Source: Corynascus novoguineensis
Lineage: Eukaryota; Ascomycota; Sordariomycetes; Sordariales; Chaetomiaceae
Assembly: GCA_033296725.1 (NCBI GenBank)
Contig: MU857601.1
Span: 186,001 to 250,000 of the forward strand
Direction of reading: 5' to 3'
Length of the DNA stretch: 64,000 nucleotides
This document shows positions 47,801 to 59,350 of the stretch, piece after piece; positions within the stretch are counted from its first letter, which is position 1, and each line of letters begins with the position of its first letter. The notes under the pieces were generated by a model. The model saw only the letters and a program-made list of their open reading frames with translations, did not search any database and was not told where the DNA came from. The position numbers and the translations under genes were made by a program.

Positions 47801-49214
47801 TTATCCCGCAGCTCAGCACTGGTGGTGAATCCCCTCCCTTGAAGCTCAGTGACTCGTCGACTCAGCGCACTTGCTCCGTTTTCCGAGGAGGAACTTATTA
47901 GAAGCACACAACCACGTCTCAGCAGAACACGTTGATCGGAAACAGAGAAAGCTTTTGCTTCCCGGCTTCCGAGACTTGTTCGCTGCCGACTTTCAGGCCA
48001 ACGCCGAGGCACCCCACGTTGCCACCGAGCCGAGCGGCCCCTGGATTTCGCTGATCTTCTCCGGGGCTGACGTCGTGATACCTCGTCACCCACAGGCGGA
48101 GATATACCAGCCTGCGTCAACTGAAGGCTACAAGCGCTCTGCGTCCGCGGATTTGCATCCCCGGAAGCCCATTTTCCCACGCCGCTGCTTGTACCTCGAA
48201 CAAACACCCCAAGCCAAATCAACCGGAACGTTGCACAGAAGCTTCCAAAAACAGCACCTGCGGCAAGCCCCTGCTCTAGCCACCCACGACCACATCTCCT
48301 TCAGGTTCCAAAAATTGGGGTGTGAGCTGATCGCGCAGCGCGGCTATCAGGCTCGCTTTCGCCATTCGGTCCCATCGCGCTCACCCCTTGGTTCGGCCGG
48401 TCGTGCGCTGCAGGAGTCTCTCCGCACACAATCGCCCTTGCACTTCAACAATTAACCAACGGTTGGACACCTCTTCGAATACACTTGAAGCCTAGGTGCG
48501 CACGAGAAAGGTGCCGCGCATGCGCTCCCTTGTCTGGCATTCGAGTGCCTCAATATATTCGGCGTCAAATATAGCCCGAGGTCTTCTGTCGTGTGGCTTT
48601 GGTGAAGCGTTGTTTGGATCACCGCGGCTGCCTGCTACTTGGACTGGCCCAGCCTGAACCGACAGGCGGGTTTAATCGCCTGTCAAACTCCTCGAAACCT
48701 TTTTCCACCCCCAGGGTGTAGCAACCGGCGAGGTCATTGTTCGATTAGCTACCGTTCTCGACAATCCCTATCGGCGCGTCGAATTGTGTCGCCGGCGCAC
48801 TCGTTGGCACCATATCTAACCCACGGTTGCCTGCGAACTGTTTTAATTAAGCTGCCAACAGGTTGGTCGAAGTTAAGCTGAACCGCCCAACATTGGTTCT
48901 TTACTTTGGATATTTGGTCTTTGCGGCAAGAAACAAGGAGCTTGGTGATAGGTCAGGGTATTAGTTATTGGATCGGAGCAGCTCACTGTCTTGATACCGA
49001 CCCGCCCGCAACCAGTTTCGGCCCTCCCTCATCTGCCCGCGCTTCTCGTACGACCGTCGAAGTTAACGACCTGCATCCGTTGGACACTATTGGGAGTTCC
49101 ATCGCAACATCTTGTCAGGGTAGCTTGTTGTTCAGTCGCTGTCGAAATCCGCTTCGGGTTCCAGAACATCAAACAACTCGGCAAACCTTCCCTGTCGTGC
49201 AACGAACGGAGCCC

Positions 49215-50577
49215 ATGACAGACGTCATGTCATATCAATACCCCCCGCCGCCTCAGAACGGCGATATGGAGATGCCGGCATCAGGTTATTTGCCCAGCTA
49301 CCCCGTAGCGGCGCATGTGTCGTCAGGGCTGGACGCGGATGCCAGTCTCGCGTCCAGAGAGCGTTCGGACCTGAATCGGTCGATTTCGACGCCGGGCGTT
49401 GGGCCTTCGCAAACGCATCCACAGCAGCAAGGTGCAGCTGGGCAGGATCCCTCCGGCGAGAGGCGGAGAAACAAGTTGGGGTACCATCGAACTTCTGTCG
49501 CTTGCGGTACATATCTTCCTAGGATGCGTCTCGATCGCTCTAATGACTAACCTGACGTATAGGTCACTGTCGTCGACGAAAGATCAGGTGTGTCCCGTCA
49601 CAGAACGATGTGCAGGGACGCTGTATCAACTGCATACGCCTGAAAAAGGAGTGTAGCTTCTACCCCGTGGACCAACAGCCCCCTGTGGAAACGAGGCAGA
49701 AGTCGGGATCGCGATCGTCTGTCGGTCCCAAGGGTCCCTCCGCCTCCACTTCGCCGACCATGCAGCCGGGAATTCCGGCTGAGGTTCACGCTCAGCAGCC
49801 TTATCCTCAGTTGGCCATGCCGTCCATTCAGAACATGGCACCACCGATGAAACCCTCCGGAAGCGAAGGTCACGGCCCTGATTCCAAGGGTAAGCCCTTC
49901 CAACTTCGCATTTGAACGGTGATTCTTGGGAATGTTAAGGTCGCTAACCTTCCGCAACTTCAGGTACTCGTGCGTACGAATATGGGCAGCATGGAATCCC
50001 CAACTGGATGCCACCCGACGCGAGTCCTAACTCGTCCAAGCCGAGCGACATGAATGCGACTTGGAGATCGTATCCGAGCGATTCTCCCATCACGCCGGCA
50101 TTTTCTCCCTACACACCACATGGGCCACCTCCATCAGCAACCTGGTCAGCGTCAGTCGGCTCCGACTCGGCTTCGCGGGATGACATTGCTTGGTCAACAT
50201 ATCCTGCACCGCCTCCACGTTCCATGTCCTTTGGCGCCGAGAATATGGGAGGCCATCAGCAATATCCGTCAATATCGCAGATGGGCAATCATCAGCCCCG
50301 AGCGTTCGACCGCAAATCGAGCTCCGTGTCAGCAGATATGTACCCACCGCCCATTGCAACCACGATTCCTGGGATTGAGACGGTGCCCGGCACCGCCATG
50401 GACCATAATGTTTCGCTTTCAGCAGGGGCGGTGCCTCCATCGAGCTATGCGTCATGGCAGCAATCGTACTCGTACTCAAAGCCCCCTGAAGGCTATGGAG
50501 GATGGTATGGCGAGGCAGGCGACCAGAACTCGTCAGGGCATGGGCATCCCTCCTCGAGCGTATATTTTGGGCGGTAA
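49215..50577 (+). CDS. Zn2Cys6 (C6) fungal transcription factor, 410 aa
   Basis: A nuclear DNA-binding regulator of the Gal4-type binuclear zinc cluster class. Exons: 49215-49506, 49563-49889 and 49964-50577; introns of 56 and 74 bp; phases agree. The first intron interrupts the zinc cluster after the first cysteine. Spacing is perfect for the family: C97-x2-C100-x6-C107-x10-C118-x2-C121-x6-C128, with the basic HCRRRKIRC segment and the linker-proximal LKKECSFYPVDQQP. Unlike many C6 proteins it has a 95-residue N-terminal extension and no visible fungal-specific middle homology domain; the remainder is Pro/Ser/Tyr/Gln-rich and disordered, ending in Tyr-rich sequence (SYSYSKPPEGYGGWYG). The target genes cannot be told from sequence. 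A long pyrimidine-rich stretch upstream may be its leader. Confidence 0.92.
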
Positions 50578-53336
50578 CCACAGTGAGATCAACGCGGTTG
50601 CCTCAAGAAGCAGCAATCTGATGTGCATCTGCCCTTGTGGGATGCGTGCTCCCTTTTACATGGGAAGTGTGCCGGGTGCAGCCGCTTCTTTAGTCGCTGC
50701 GTTGACGTGGTTCGCAACACGGCGGATTCGTCCATGGTCATGCGTTCCACGAGACTTCCCAATCTGTCGAGACATGCGCGACGCAGCCAGTCCAATTCGG
50801 AAGGCGAGCCCGAGCGCAATGTTGCCCTATGACCAAATTTGGAGATCTGCGGCACCTGGCGCAGCGATTCAAGTCCTTGGTTGCCTTCAAATTTGGTTTT
50901 GAACTGCACGCCGCCCAAAGCGAAACGGACTCTTCACTCGGTCACGCTCATGAGCTGGTGGTCAGAAGAGGCCTGTAATTATTCACCGCGGTGGAGCGGG
51001 GAGCGCCTATCGACAGTACCGACGCGAGAAGTTGAAGGAATCAATCGCTTGTTGGGCGAGTGAGAAAGCGGTCAACTACGACATGAAGTGCTTCGGTTTA
51101 CAAGCACTTTTCGTGTGATTAGCATCAATGAAGTTGCCACCAAGTCAATTTCAGCAAGAGAAGATTAAGCTGCAAGCTCTGAAAAGCTGCCAACGAGTCT
51201 CAACCGCGCGGGATTCCACTTTTCCCGTTTCCCGAATTTTTCCTGGTTCTTACTTCCTAGTTTTCTCTAATCTTCTCTCTCGTCGGTTCTGCCGCAAGCA
51301 GATTGACTTGAACGGAGCGCGGATGTATCTTATTGGTTGCATACGGGAAGTTTTATGAGGCTCACACGGAACTGGATGGGCGGGTGGTGAAAACGGCACG
51401 GCACGGCGCGGGAAGGCGGACGGGAATTTCCACCTCTTTCCGCCCGGCGAACGGGTGGGGTCCGTCATTCAACCCGGGCCTGGTGGATCCAGCCCCAGCC
51501 CCGCGATTGTGGCAAGCCCACGCCGGGTCAGTACGGATACCCGGACGGAGTACTTCAGAGTGGAGTTACTCCTTGCCGACGCCACAGAGGGAAGAACACC
51601 TCACATATGACGGCGGTTGATAAAAAAAACTCATGACGATATAATGACTCGGGTTGGGCGGCATAGATTGAGAACGTCGGTGGTATCTTGTTGATTTTGG
51701 AAAGATGCAAAATCGGATACACGGATGGCTTTTTTGGTTTTTTCTTGTTTGTTCTTAACTACTCTGTTTCTTTTCTCATATCTCAGCCTTTCATCAGTCT
51801 CAGTTGCTTGACTATCTATGTGTCCATCATCTGCTTGGAGCTTTCCCCTCCGCTGGCGATGCCCGAAGACAGAAAGTGGTTGCGTTCTGGTTTGGCCTGG
51901 TAGTTGGCATCTTCTTTGGTATAGCATCAATTTTTTTGTACGCGCTGTAGGTATTTGTACTTTACATACCTCTTCAGAACTGGTTCGAAGTACTGAGCTT
52001 TTGGATGAGCCAAGGATGATGATTTGTTATGGACAGCATGCGGCGGCAGAGACAGTGCTGAGGAGGAAGAGATACAGGTTTTGTCAGGTGGACGACATTG
52101 TGTCCTGTATCAAGCTTCCCTATCCTATAGGCGCATACAAGCCTAAATGAAGGTGCGACCTTGTATCTGCATCAAAAATTTGCTCAATCGCATGTCAAAC
52201 GTGCGCTTGTTCGGCAACTTTCCTCCTCGGTATGGCTCCCTCCGTTCTGAGTCAATCTCGCTGCCTCATACCAGGGCCGTCAATAATCCATGGGCGTTAG
52301 CGGTTCCGGACAAAGCCTTCGCATCCGACCAGATTATTGATCCCTCTGGTCCCCTGTTTTATTGAAATTTCACGAGCCGCCGAAATCTCGTTAAGATACA
52401 GCAACGTATATGCCGGACAGGCAAGTTTCTCAGGTGCTCCAAGCCAAAATCCTTGGTTAGTATCCGGCGCCGTGCAAGTCAGCTGGAAAACGGGACGAAC
52501 CCCGTATCTCGGCAAAAGATCCCGTTCCATTCCTACATCTTAACTAAGATATAGGTAAGCTGAGACGGCGCCACAAAGAGCGGTTGTACGGCGCGGCGTA
52601 CATGGGCAAGGGGCGTGGTCAGCCCGTGGGGCGTTTCGTTGTGACCGTTTTTGCAACGCTTGTACACTCTTATAAAATTACAGTACTATACATGGTAGCT
52701 TCTACCGACAGTACCTGACATGTAGGGAAGTGTCTCCCCAAACAAGCAGGCGGGTGGCGCTGAGAACCTGCTGCGTCCGCGCGCCTCTTCCTCTGCATGT
52801 CAGCTCTGCTTGCTCCCGCAGCAGCCCCCAACTCTATGCGTGGTGGCTTCTTGGTCACCTTACCCTGGCACGTCCCTGAGTTGTGCATCATGTCACGGCA
52901 TAATATTAGAGTTACGAAACATTTCGTATTCGACCGGTCTCGCCAGCCTCGAAGACGGGCCGTATGGTAGTTACGTTTCATACAGACATCCGGAATTATG
53001 GTAAGCCATGCCGGGTATTCAAGCTTCCGGCGGCAAGAGAGGCAGACGCCTGAGCGTTTGCGGGCTCGAACATGCGTGGAAAAGATGACCGGCGCTAAAA
53101 GGTTACACCACGATGCCTGCAGAAGGGGTACATTGAGACGGGACCAGGGGGTTTGTTGGTGAATGTGGGGAAGTTATTTTGGGGGCTGACTTCACTTATA
53201 CATGGAACACAAAGGCAGACAGCAGGGGAGGACAAGGATATCCACCCAAATAAGAGGAATGGAATAGGTGGAATCAGGCTTGCAGAAAGGAAGACAAGAC
53301 CAAAAAGAGGGGCCGGTTGTGCAACGCAGACTCACA
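50578..53336. other. Gene-poor spacer after the Zn2Cys6 gene
   Basis: About 2.8 kb between convergent genes. The first ~1.1 kb likely includes the 3' untranslated region of the regulator. Short hydrophobic frames (for example 51688-51903) are T-rich and look fortuitous. No gene supported. Confidence 0.5.
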
Positions 53337-53778
53337 TTACTCAACCAACTCCCACAGTAACACGACCAAGGCAACGTAACTCACTAAGCTCAAGCCAACC
53401 AACAGACCCACGCTGTTCCCGTTCGTCCTGAACTTCTTCTTGACCACGACCTGCCTCGCGGCACGGTGGCCTCTTGTCCCTTCTTCTCTTCCCCTTCCCT
53501 CACTCCCGTCATTGGTGAAGAGGTAGCCCTGCTGCTGCTGCTCGTCCTGCTCCTCATACTCCTCCTCCTCGCAATCAAAGAACTGGCGGTTGCCCTCGTA
53601 GCGGCGGTAGACGGCGACGAGCAGAACGGCGGCGCCGTAGCAGGCCAGCAGGGCGCCGATGGGGTAGAACTCGGAGGTGAAGATCTTGAGGACGACGAGG
53701 GAAAAGGAAAATAATGAAAGGGCGGTACGCATATAGGCCCCCTCGAAGGTGCGCTGGGCGGCGCGGATCTCGACGAGT
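53337..53778 (-). CDS. DUF202-like small membrane protein, 5' exon not resolved
   Basis: The 3' exon of a small integral membrane protein resembling the DUF202 family. After a tcag acceptor at 53779-53782 the frame reads LVEIRAAQRTFEGAYMRTAL, matching the family pattern of an ERTF-type motif just before helix 1. Helix 1 is ALSLFSFSLVVLKIF, helix 2 is IGALLACYGAAVLLVAVYRRY, then an acidic/Gln-rich loop (EEEEYEEQDEQQQQ), and helix 3 is VGLLVGLSLVSYVALVVLL near the C-terminus. The stop is at 53337. An in-frame TGA in the A-run just upstream of the acceptor shows that a further 5' exon is needed unless translation starts at the Met at 53732, which would cut the motif. I could not place that exon with matching phase. 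Function unknown. Confidence 0.7.
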
Positions 53779-54405
53779 CTGATTTTTTTTTTTTTTCAAT
53801 GTTATCACCATTATCACTGACCTTTTTTGTCATGATCATGTTGAGTCGACCGTTACACTCATGAATGCTTTCTGAGGGAGATGACGGAGTGCGCGGTGTG
53901 CATCAGGAACAAGATGAGATGAGTACAAGACTTGGTCCCAAGGTGAACGGAGATCGTAGGCTGCCCGATGGTAGCCAGTGAAATGAGACGGATAATGAAA
54001 GGGAACTCCCAAGAGAGTAGGCGATCAATCCACGATGACCCAGCCAACGATAGTAGATCACAAAAGAACTTACTCCTGGCTTGTCAAAACCACGGAACGA
54101 GCGCGATGCATCCTCAGGTGGAGGCGTTCCTCAGGGTGCGGATGGAGGGCCTGGAAGGTACGGCATAGCAGAGCATTGTCGGTCAGTGCCTGGCCGCAAT
54201 TGCAAGCGGTGCCGGTCAGAACCTTAGCCAGGGTAGCACGTACCTCGAATATGGACGCCATAATGGTTAAGCAAATCAACAATTGAAGAGAATCGATGAA
54301 CGAGGACACGCCTGCTGTGGCCGCATAAGATGAGTTGGGTTTGGGATGGAGAGCATGAGTGAGTTCATCTTGAGCCAAGCACCGAGTTCAAGGCGGCAAT
54401 CAAAT

Positions 54406-54421
54406 CTAAACCCTAACCCTA
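54406..54421. repeat. Short interstitial telomere-like sequence
   Basis: CTAAACCCTAACCCTA holds two CCCTAA units, the telomere repeat of filamentous fungi (TTAGGG on the other strand). Two units are too few to suggest a former chromosome end; the same motif also occurs as a promoter element in some eukaryotes. Confidence 0.5.
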
Positions 54422-55603
54422 TTGTTCTGAGAGACTATGAGCAAGGAGCCTGGCTGGTCACAGAGCCAAGAACAGACGAACACGAAACGAATTAGACCAA
54501 CAGTGACGATAAATGAACTCTGTACATCTGGTTGCCGCTCATAACTCCAAACCTGAGCAGGGACTTAGTACACTTGGCGGTCGAGCCTATCAGCACCGTT
54601 GGTTGCCCCCCCCCACCCCCCCCAAAAAAAAAAACCACACCATTCAGATCCCTCCGGTTGCTGCAATCCTGTGACTGGTCAACAAAATGCAACCAAGGCT
54701 GAAACGCCTCCTCGTGTGGAGTGAGTTATCTCGGGGATCAAGGTGAAAGGCTATCTGTTAAGAGCGCATGTCTCCTTTGAAACGAGGGCGAGTTGGGTCC
54801 TCTAGGGACCAGAGGTTCTAAGTCTAATGAGGAACCGAAGAGCCATCAACACCGCCAGGCCGTATACCAGATATGTACCAACGGGTCTAGTGAGTTAAGT
54901 CATCCGTAAGAGGAGATAGCATTTTCTTCCCCAGGGCGGTGACCAAGGTGTAGACGTTTATATGCTAGCGCAACATTTGGCGGACGGGAGGGAGACAAAT
55001 GCGATAATGGAAAGATGTCGTGGGTTTGTCTCTGACTTCTGAGTCACTCCATTACTTTTCTTAGGCTCCTTCAAACTCGTTGACCAGGCCACGGCGTGAG
55101 CTGGATCAGCCGGCGGGTTTCGTCTGCCTAATCAATTGTGGCTTAGTGAAAGTGGGTATGACCCGCCCACGCCGCTAGAAAATTGAGGCAAAGTAAACGG
55201 CTTGTTAAATCCTGCGAACAAGTCGAGGACGTTTCGACAAGGTGGGAATATGTGTTGTCACTAGTATAGGTACACGCTCTTTACAATCTCTTCCTAGCAA
55301 TACCCTGTACGTAGGTGCATACCTACCTCTAGGCCAAAAAACAAAAAGAAAAGAAAAAACAAACGGCAGGCACTAACGATAATCTTTAGAACATGTGCTT
55401 ACTGTGTACTTAACGGTTGGGTTTCATAATCCCGGTTATGGACCTCCAACCCAACCGTCCAAGGAATGTGGTGGACCCGAAGTACTAAACGGCGGGCCGC
55501 AGGCTGCCAATCTCCAGTGCCCGTGTGCTGTGTCTGATGCTGAAGGTTTCTGGGATGCGGTCCACTGCGTTTCAGACACCGGAATGGCCTCGTCAACTAA
55601 TAG

Positions 55604-55849
55604 TTATGTGGAGTTCCAGCGCCTACGCCGCACCCCTCCGGCCTTCGCCTCCAGGGTGAGCAAAGCCATCCTTGGGCCCCAAATCGTGTCGAGTTGGGCT
55701 TCCTCCTGAGCTGGCCCAAACTGATGATCAGGCCAGGGGTCAAGCAAATGCGCCTCTGTTGGACCAACTGCAATCCACGATGGTAAAACGACGAGCGCCG
55801 GGCTGGGTGAGGTTGGCGGGTATAAAATCGGGCTGGATTCGGCACTCAT
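55604..55849 (-). CDS. Possible small ORF, 81 aa, unknown
   Basis: An ATG-initiated frame (MSAESSPILYPPTSPSPALV...) with fairly protein-like composition, including Trp and acidic residues, and no membrane helix or known motif. It could be an exon of an unrecognised gene. Support is weak and rests only on composition. Confidence 0.2.
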   Translation of the reverse strand: MSAESSPILYPPTSPSPALVVLPSWIAVGPTEAHLLDPWPDHQFGPAQEEAQLDTIWGPRMALLTLEAKAGGVRRRRWNST

Positions 55850-55971
55850 GATGGCGTCAGTCTCCGCAGAATCGATCAACAATCTCGTTCATTGACGCCT
55901 TCACCTCAGCTTCCTTTGCACGACCAATCAAGCCAAACATAATAATTCTCATATAAACACAAGCTTCCGAT

Positions 55972-56163
55972 ATGAGCAACCAGCAGTCTCGCAAGACTAA
56001 GCCTGTGGCCTCTGGGCTCCTCGCGCCACCCGACGTTGAACTTAAATATCCTACAAGCCAGCCGATCAGGGATCATGTCACTGCCAACAGCAATCTCCGC
56101 AGTGGCCAGCAGCTGGTATCCGCCAAAGTCGCCCGAAGCTCTCAAACACCTCCGTCGAAGTAA
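55972..56163 (+). CDS. Possible small ORF, 63 aa, unknown
   Basis: A short ATG frame (MSNQQSRKTKPVASGLLAP...) preceded by an A-rich leader with a TATAAA-like sequence about 20 bp upstream. It is hydrophilic, with no motif. It lies on the same strand as OST2, about 580 bp before it. Speculative. Confidence 0.2.
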   Translation: MSNQQSRKTKPVASGLLAPPDVELKYPTSQPIRDHVTANSNLRSGQQLVSAKVARSSQTPPSK

Positions 56164-56747
56164 TGGGAATATTCAACCGCTTTTTTGAGGGGTCGAGGTG
56201 GCGGAAGGCAAAGAGTGCAGGCGGAAGGGGGCCTCCACAGCGAAATGGCAGATGGACGAGAGAGGACTGTAGTTTAGTGAAAGAGTCGTAGATATCCATC
56301 GAACAAATCTACTTTTGCTGATGGTTACGACTACTGCATACACTAAGCGAGCCTCAAAATTCAGGGTAGCGGCTTGCTGCCATTGTCATCGTTCGAATCT
56401 GTGTGGTAGGCGGGACCCAGCCGTGCCAACCTTAATTCCCCACTCAGCGTTCCCACTGCTTGTACGGACGTACGTAGTAGTAAATCTGTGGCTCGTGCAC
56501 TATCCCCCATCCGAGACAGGGGTCGCCTGCAGCCGACCCTTGTCAATTGAGAACAATGAAGCTTCGTGGCAGCTTCGAGCGGGTTGCACATCGCCGTTCA
56601 TCAACACCTCGACGACTATCACCACAGTCGATTCCGCTGAACCTCTTAGCCTCACCTAACGAATCCACTAACCACCGATTTCCACTCAGCTGACCACAGC
56701 AGCAACAGTCGAATTCGTTACTATATTCGAGAGAGACCTGAGAAAGC

Positions 56748-57499
56748 ATGGCACCAAAACATAGAAACGCCGCTGGCGGAACCTCAACCCCGGCGCGGTC
56801 GACGACGCCTACCCCACCATCAGCAGCAGCGGCAGCACACGCACCACCACCATCAGCAGCAGTAGCAGCAGCGGTAACATCACCAGCCGCGGCACTCAAG
56901 ACTTCTTCGGGAGGGCAGACGTGGGACCGAATCGCGCACAACGTGCTGACGCACTACCTCAACACGACGCCGCAGCGTACCAAGCTGCTCGACGCCTTCA
57001 TGGCCTTCCTCGTCGCCGTCGGCGCCCTGCAGTTTGCGTACTGCGTGCTGGCGGGAAACTACGTACGTCTCATGTTTTGTCTCCCTTCCCTGGTACAGGA
57101 GAGCTTGGGGACTGTTCAAGCCTCTCTACGTTGTCGGTTCTGCGATTGCTGACAAGTCTCGGGTCCAGCCGTTCAACGCCTTTTTGTCTGGATTCTCTGC
57201 TACGGTGGGACAGTTTGTTCTTACAGGTATGCTTCATCCTACTTCCCTTCCTCTTGACACTCCGAAGGTGGTGCTGACGAAACTCGAATGGGCAGCTTCA
57301 TTGCGCATTCAAACGACCGATGCGAACAAAGGGGATTTTCCGGCTGTGTCGCCCGAACGGTACGTTGTCCAAATCTGTCCAAGCTTCGAGCCCCAGAGGT
57401 TGAGCGGATTTGCCGGCTGACACATTGTGCAGCGCTTTTGCCGACTACGTCGTTTGCAGTCTGATTCTGCACTTTTTCTGCGTCAATTTCATCAACTAA
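56748..57499 (+). CDS. OST2: Oligosaccharyltransferase subunit OST2/DAD1
   Basis: An essential small subunit of the ER oligosaccharyltransferase, which moves the lipid-linked glycan onto Asn-X-Ser/Thr sites. Four exons: 56748-57062, 57169-57226, 57296-57359 and 57433-57499 (167 aa); introns 106, 69 and 73 bp; all phases agree. Residues 1-52 are an Ala/Pro/Ser/Thr-rich extension, longer than in animal DAD1 (about 113 aa). The conserved core follows: LLDAFMAFLVAVGALQFAYC (helix 1), NYPFNAFLSGFSATVGQFVL (helix 2), ASLRIQ, and the signature C-terminus FADYVVCSLILHFFCVNFIN (helix 3). It converges on the GRASP gene with 223 bp between stops. Confidence 0.95.
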
Positions 57500-57722
57500 G
57501 AAAGTTCAAAACTGAGGGCGTATGGGAAGAAACGGTTTGGAGAGAGGATATGTCGCTTATCTGTTCGCTTGCAGCCCGGCACTTTTACTTGCTTCTTGTT
57601 CTGTGGTATATTTTTGGGACTGTATAACGCTATGGCCGGAGTTCTCATGGGCGCAGCCTCTAAATTAGAAGCCAATGCGCTAAACAAAGTAAAATGATGA
57701 CATTTTGTGATCTACTCCTGCA

Positions 57723-58982
57723 TTAGTCACTCCCCCCGGCCTCTTTGGGCGGCGCGCTTCCAGTCCTAGGCGGTCCTCCCTTTGGTGGCCCCCCTTTGGG
57801 TGGCGGCGGCAACGGCGAGTTCCTCCCGCTCGGCACGTGGTCTAGCTCCCTGCTCTTCTTCTCTTGCTCCCGGAAGTAGTCGTCCATGAGATTCGGCGCC
57901 CCGTGATGCGTCCGCTCCTTCTTCTTACTACTCCTTGGCGGCGGCCCCGTCGGTGGGGTTACGACCTGCGCTCCCACCAATTGTGCTGGCACCAGAAAGT
58001 CGGCCGAGCTCGATGGTGGTGGCGGCGTTGCCGTGCTGCCCGGAACCGCAAACCCCGCCGGGGAACCAACTCTCGCTCCTGCTGCAGGCGCGAATGCTCC
58101 GGTAGGCCCCGCAAACGACGAGTCCCCGTCAAACAAAGTCTCGCCGGGGGCGTTTACGGGCTCACTCAGGGGTGCGGGCAGGCGGTGCAGGGCGCCATAG
58201 CCGAGAACGCAGCCGAGGGCGCCCTGGCCGCCCCAGTCGCGGCTGGGCTGGATCGTCACCTCGCGCGTCACGTCGTACTCGTTGTTGTAAACGTAGAGAC
58301 GCAGGGGCCGGCCGATGTGGTCCTCAACCAGTTCCCCTAACCCTCCCTCGCCGTGCAGCACTCCCTCGGGCGTGCCCAGGACGTAGTCACTGTAGGGCAG
58401 TAGCCCGGCCGCGTCGGCAGGAGAGTTGGCTGGCACGTCGAGTACGTGCCAGACGTTGGACACAACCGAAAGCGGCGTCCACTGCAACGTCAGCCCGAGC
58501 GATGCTGTGTCGGCGGGCACAGGTATATGCAGCGCGCGCGTCCGCTGGCCCTGTTGGTGGTGGTAGTAGTCGACTTGTCAGCACTATTCCTTCTTCCTTT
58601 CCTTCTTATCTGAGTTTGAAGCACAACGGTTTGGGAGGGGCACGGAGGAAAGTTCAAGGCACTACCTTTGCGCTCCAGAGCCCGAGCATGACGGTGCTTC
58701 CGGCGCAGTTGCGCACCTCCTGGGCGAATAGTCTGGGGTCGGAATCATCCTGGAGGTTTCCGAATCAGCTTTGGTTACTACAGCAATAATGAAAAGCCCG
58801 GAGCAGGGTCCTACAATCATGCGCCCGTTGATGCCCACAATGAAGTCGAACCACGGCTCGATGGCGAGCTGTTGATTCGTGTTGCGCAGCACTTGGAACC
58901 CGAATCCCCCGTGGTTCTCTTTGGCTGCCGGCATTGGCTCGCCATCGAGGCGTGATATGAATCGGTTGAGCGCGTTGAACAT
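57723..58982 (-). CDS. GRH1: GRASP55/65 family Golgi protein (Grh1-like)
   Basis: A peripheral early-secretory-pathway protein involved in Golgi/COPII organisation and unconventional secretion. Three exons on the minus strand: 58815-58982, 58666-58749 and 57723-58550 (359 aa; introns 65 and 115 bp). Two tandem PDZ-like GRASP domains are visible: the first from about 20 (GGFGFQVLRN, PWFDFIVGINGRMI, NCAGSTVMLGLWSAKG), the second from about 95 (LGLTLQWTPL, WHVLDVPANSPADAAGL, YSDYVLG, RPLRLYVYN). The rest, from about 210, is Pro/Gly/Ser rich and basic, ending in PPKGG repeats. There is no Gly at position 2 for myristoylation as in animal GRASPs; the MFNALNRFISRL start looks like an amphipathic helix, as in yeast Grh1. 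It is divergent from TGS1, with 368 bp between starts. Confidence 0.94.
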
Positions 58983-59350
58983 ATTGTCGGCTCTCAGTAT
59001 TCGGTTCAATGTATGTGTGTTGTGATGTGTCGATGTTCTGTCGCTACGTCGAGCGCCGCCGCACATGCAAGCTCCACGACACCAGCAACTGTTACCGTAT
59101 GGTACGGCTCCATGTAATTTCATGGTTTTGCCTGGCCTTCAAGGTGCTGAAAGTGTAAATTCACAGCTCTGTTACAGTGGGGTCGAAGACCCCTGTAGCA
59201 GCTTTGTTCTTGGCAGGCACCTGCCTGTAACTTACTGATCTGGACTGGGCTTTTCCGCCATGGGACTTGAGTGAACAGCAGTTTACAAATTTCCTGTCTC
59301 GTCGTCGATTTTCTTTCGGGGTTCAACCGGTCAGCCTTGTCCACCTCATC
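58983..59350. promoter_or_regulatory. Shared divergent promoter region of GRASP and TGS1
   Basis: These 368 bp between two divergent start codons must hold both 5' leaders and core promoters. No TATA box or named factor site is evident. Confidence 0.5.

Larger units (their letters stand above)
40237..49214. other. About 9 kb gene-poor region
   Basis: No intact gene is supported. Base composition changes along it: about 40240-41760 is clearly AT richer than the coding DNA around it, with sequence such as the 41590-41625 run of TATAAT-like tracts. This would fit old point-mutated (RIP-like) repeat DNA, although I see no repeat ends or transposase motif. A small GC-rich island with a possible gene remnant lies at 40779-40916 and is listed separately. 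Further on are pyrimidine-rich stretches (42590-42720), a 42-nt C run, and TATGTACATG-type simple sequence (44777-44820, 45515-45540). From about 47100 the DNA is pyrimidine rich and leader-like up to the Zn2Cys6 gene. Open frames up to 200 codons (for example 43384-43986 and 47871-48455) lack motifs and ATG starts. Confidence 0.5.
53779..56747. other. Spacer between DUF202-like and OST2 genes
   Basis: About 3 kb. It should contain the missing first exon of the DUF202-like gene (probably 53830-54300) and the OST2 promoter. It contains two telomere-like units at 54406-54421, a mixed C/A run at 54606-54634, and two short ATG frames listed separately. The part 54700-55380 shows no coding signal. 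Confidence 0.45.

Noticed and set aside
47871..48455. 194-codon plus-strand frame upstream of the Zn2Cys6 gene
   Set aside because: TTG start, no motif; more likely leader or intergenic DNA.
54406..54421. Interstitial telomere suggesting a chromosome fusion
   Set aside because: Only two units, with unique DNA on both sides.
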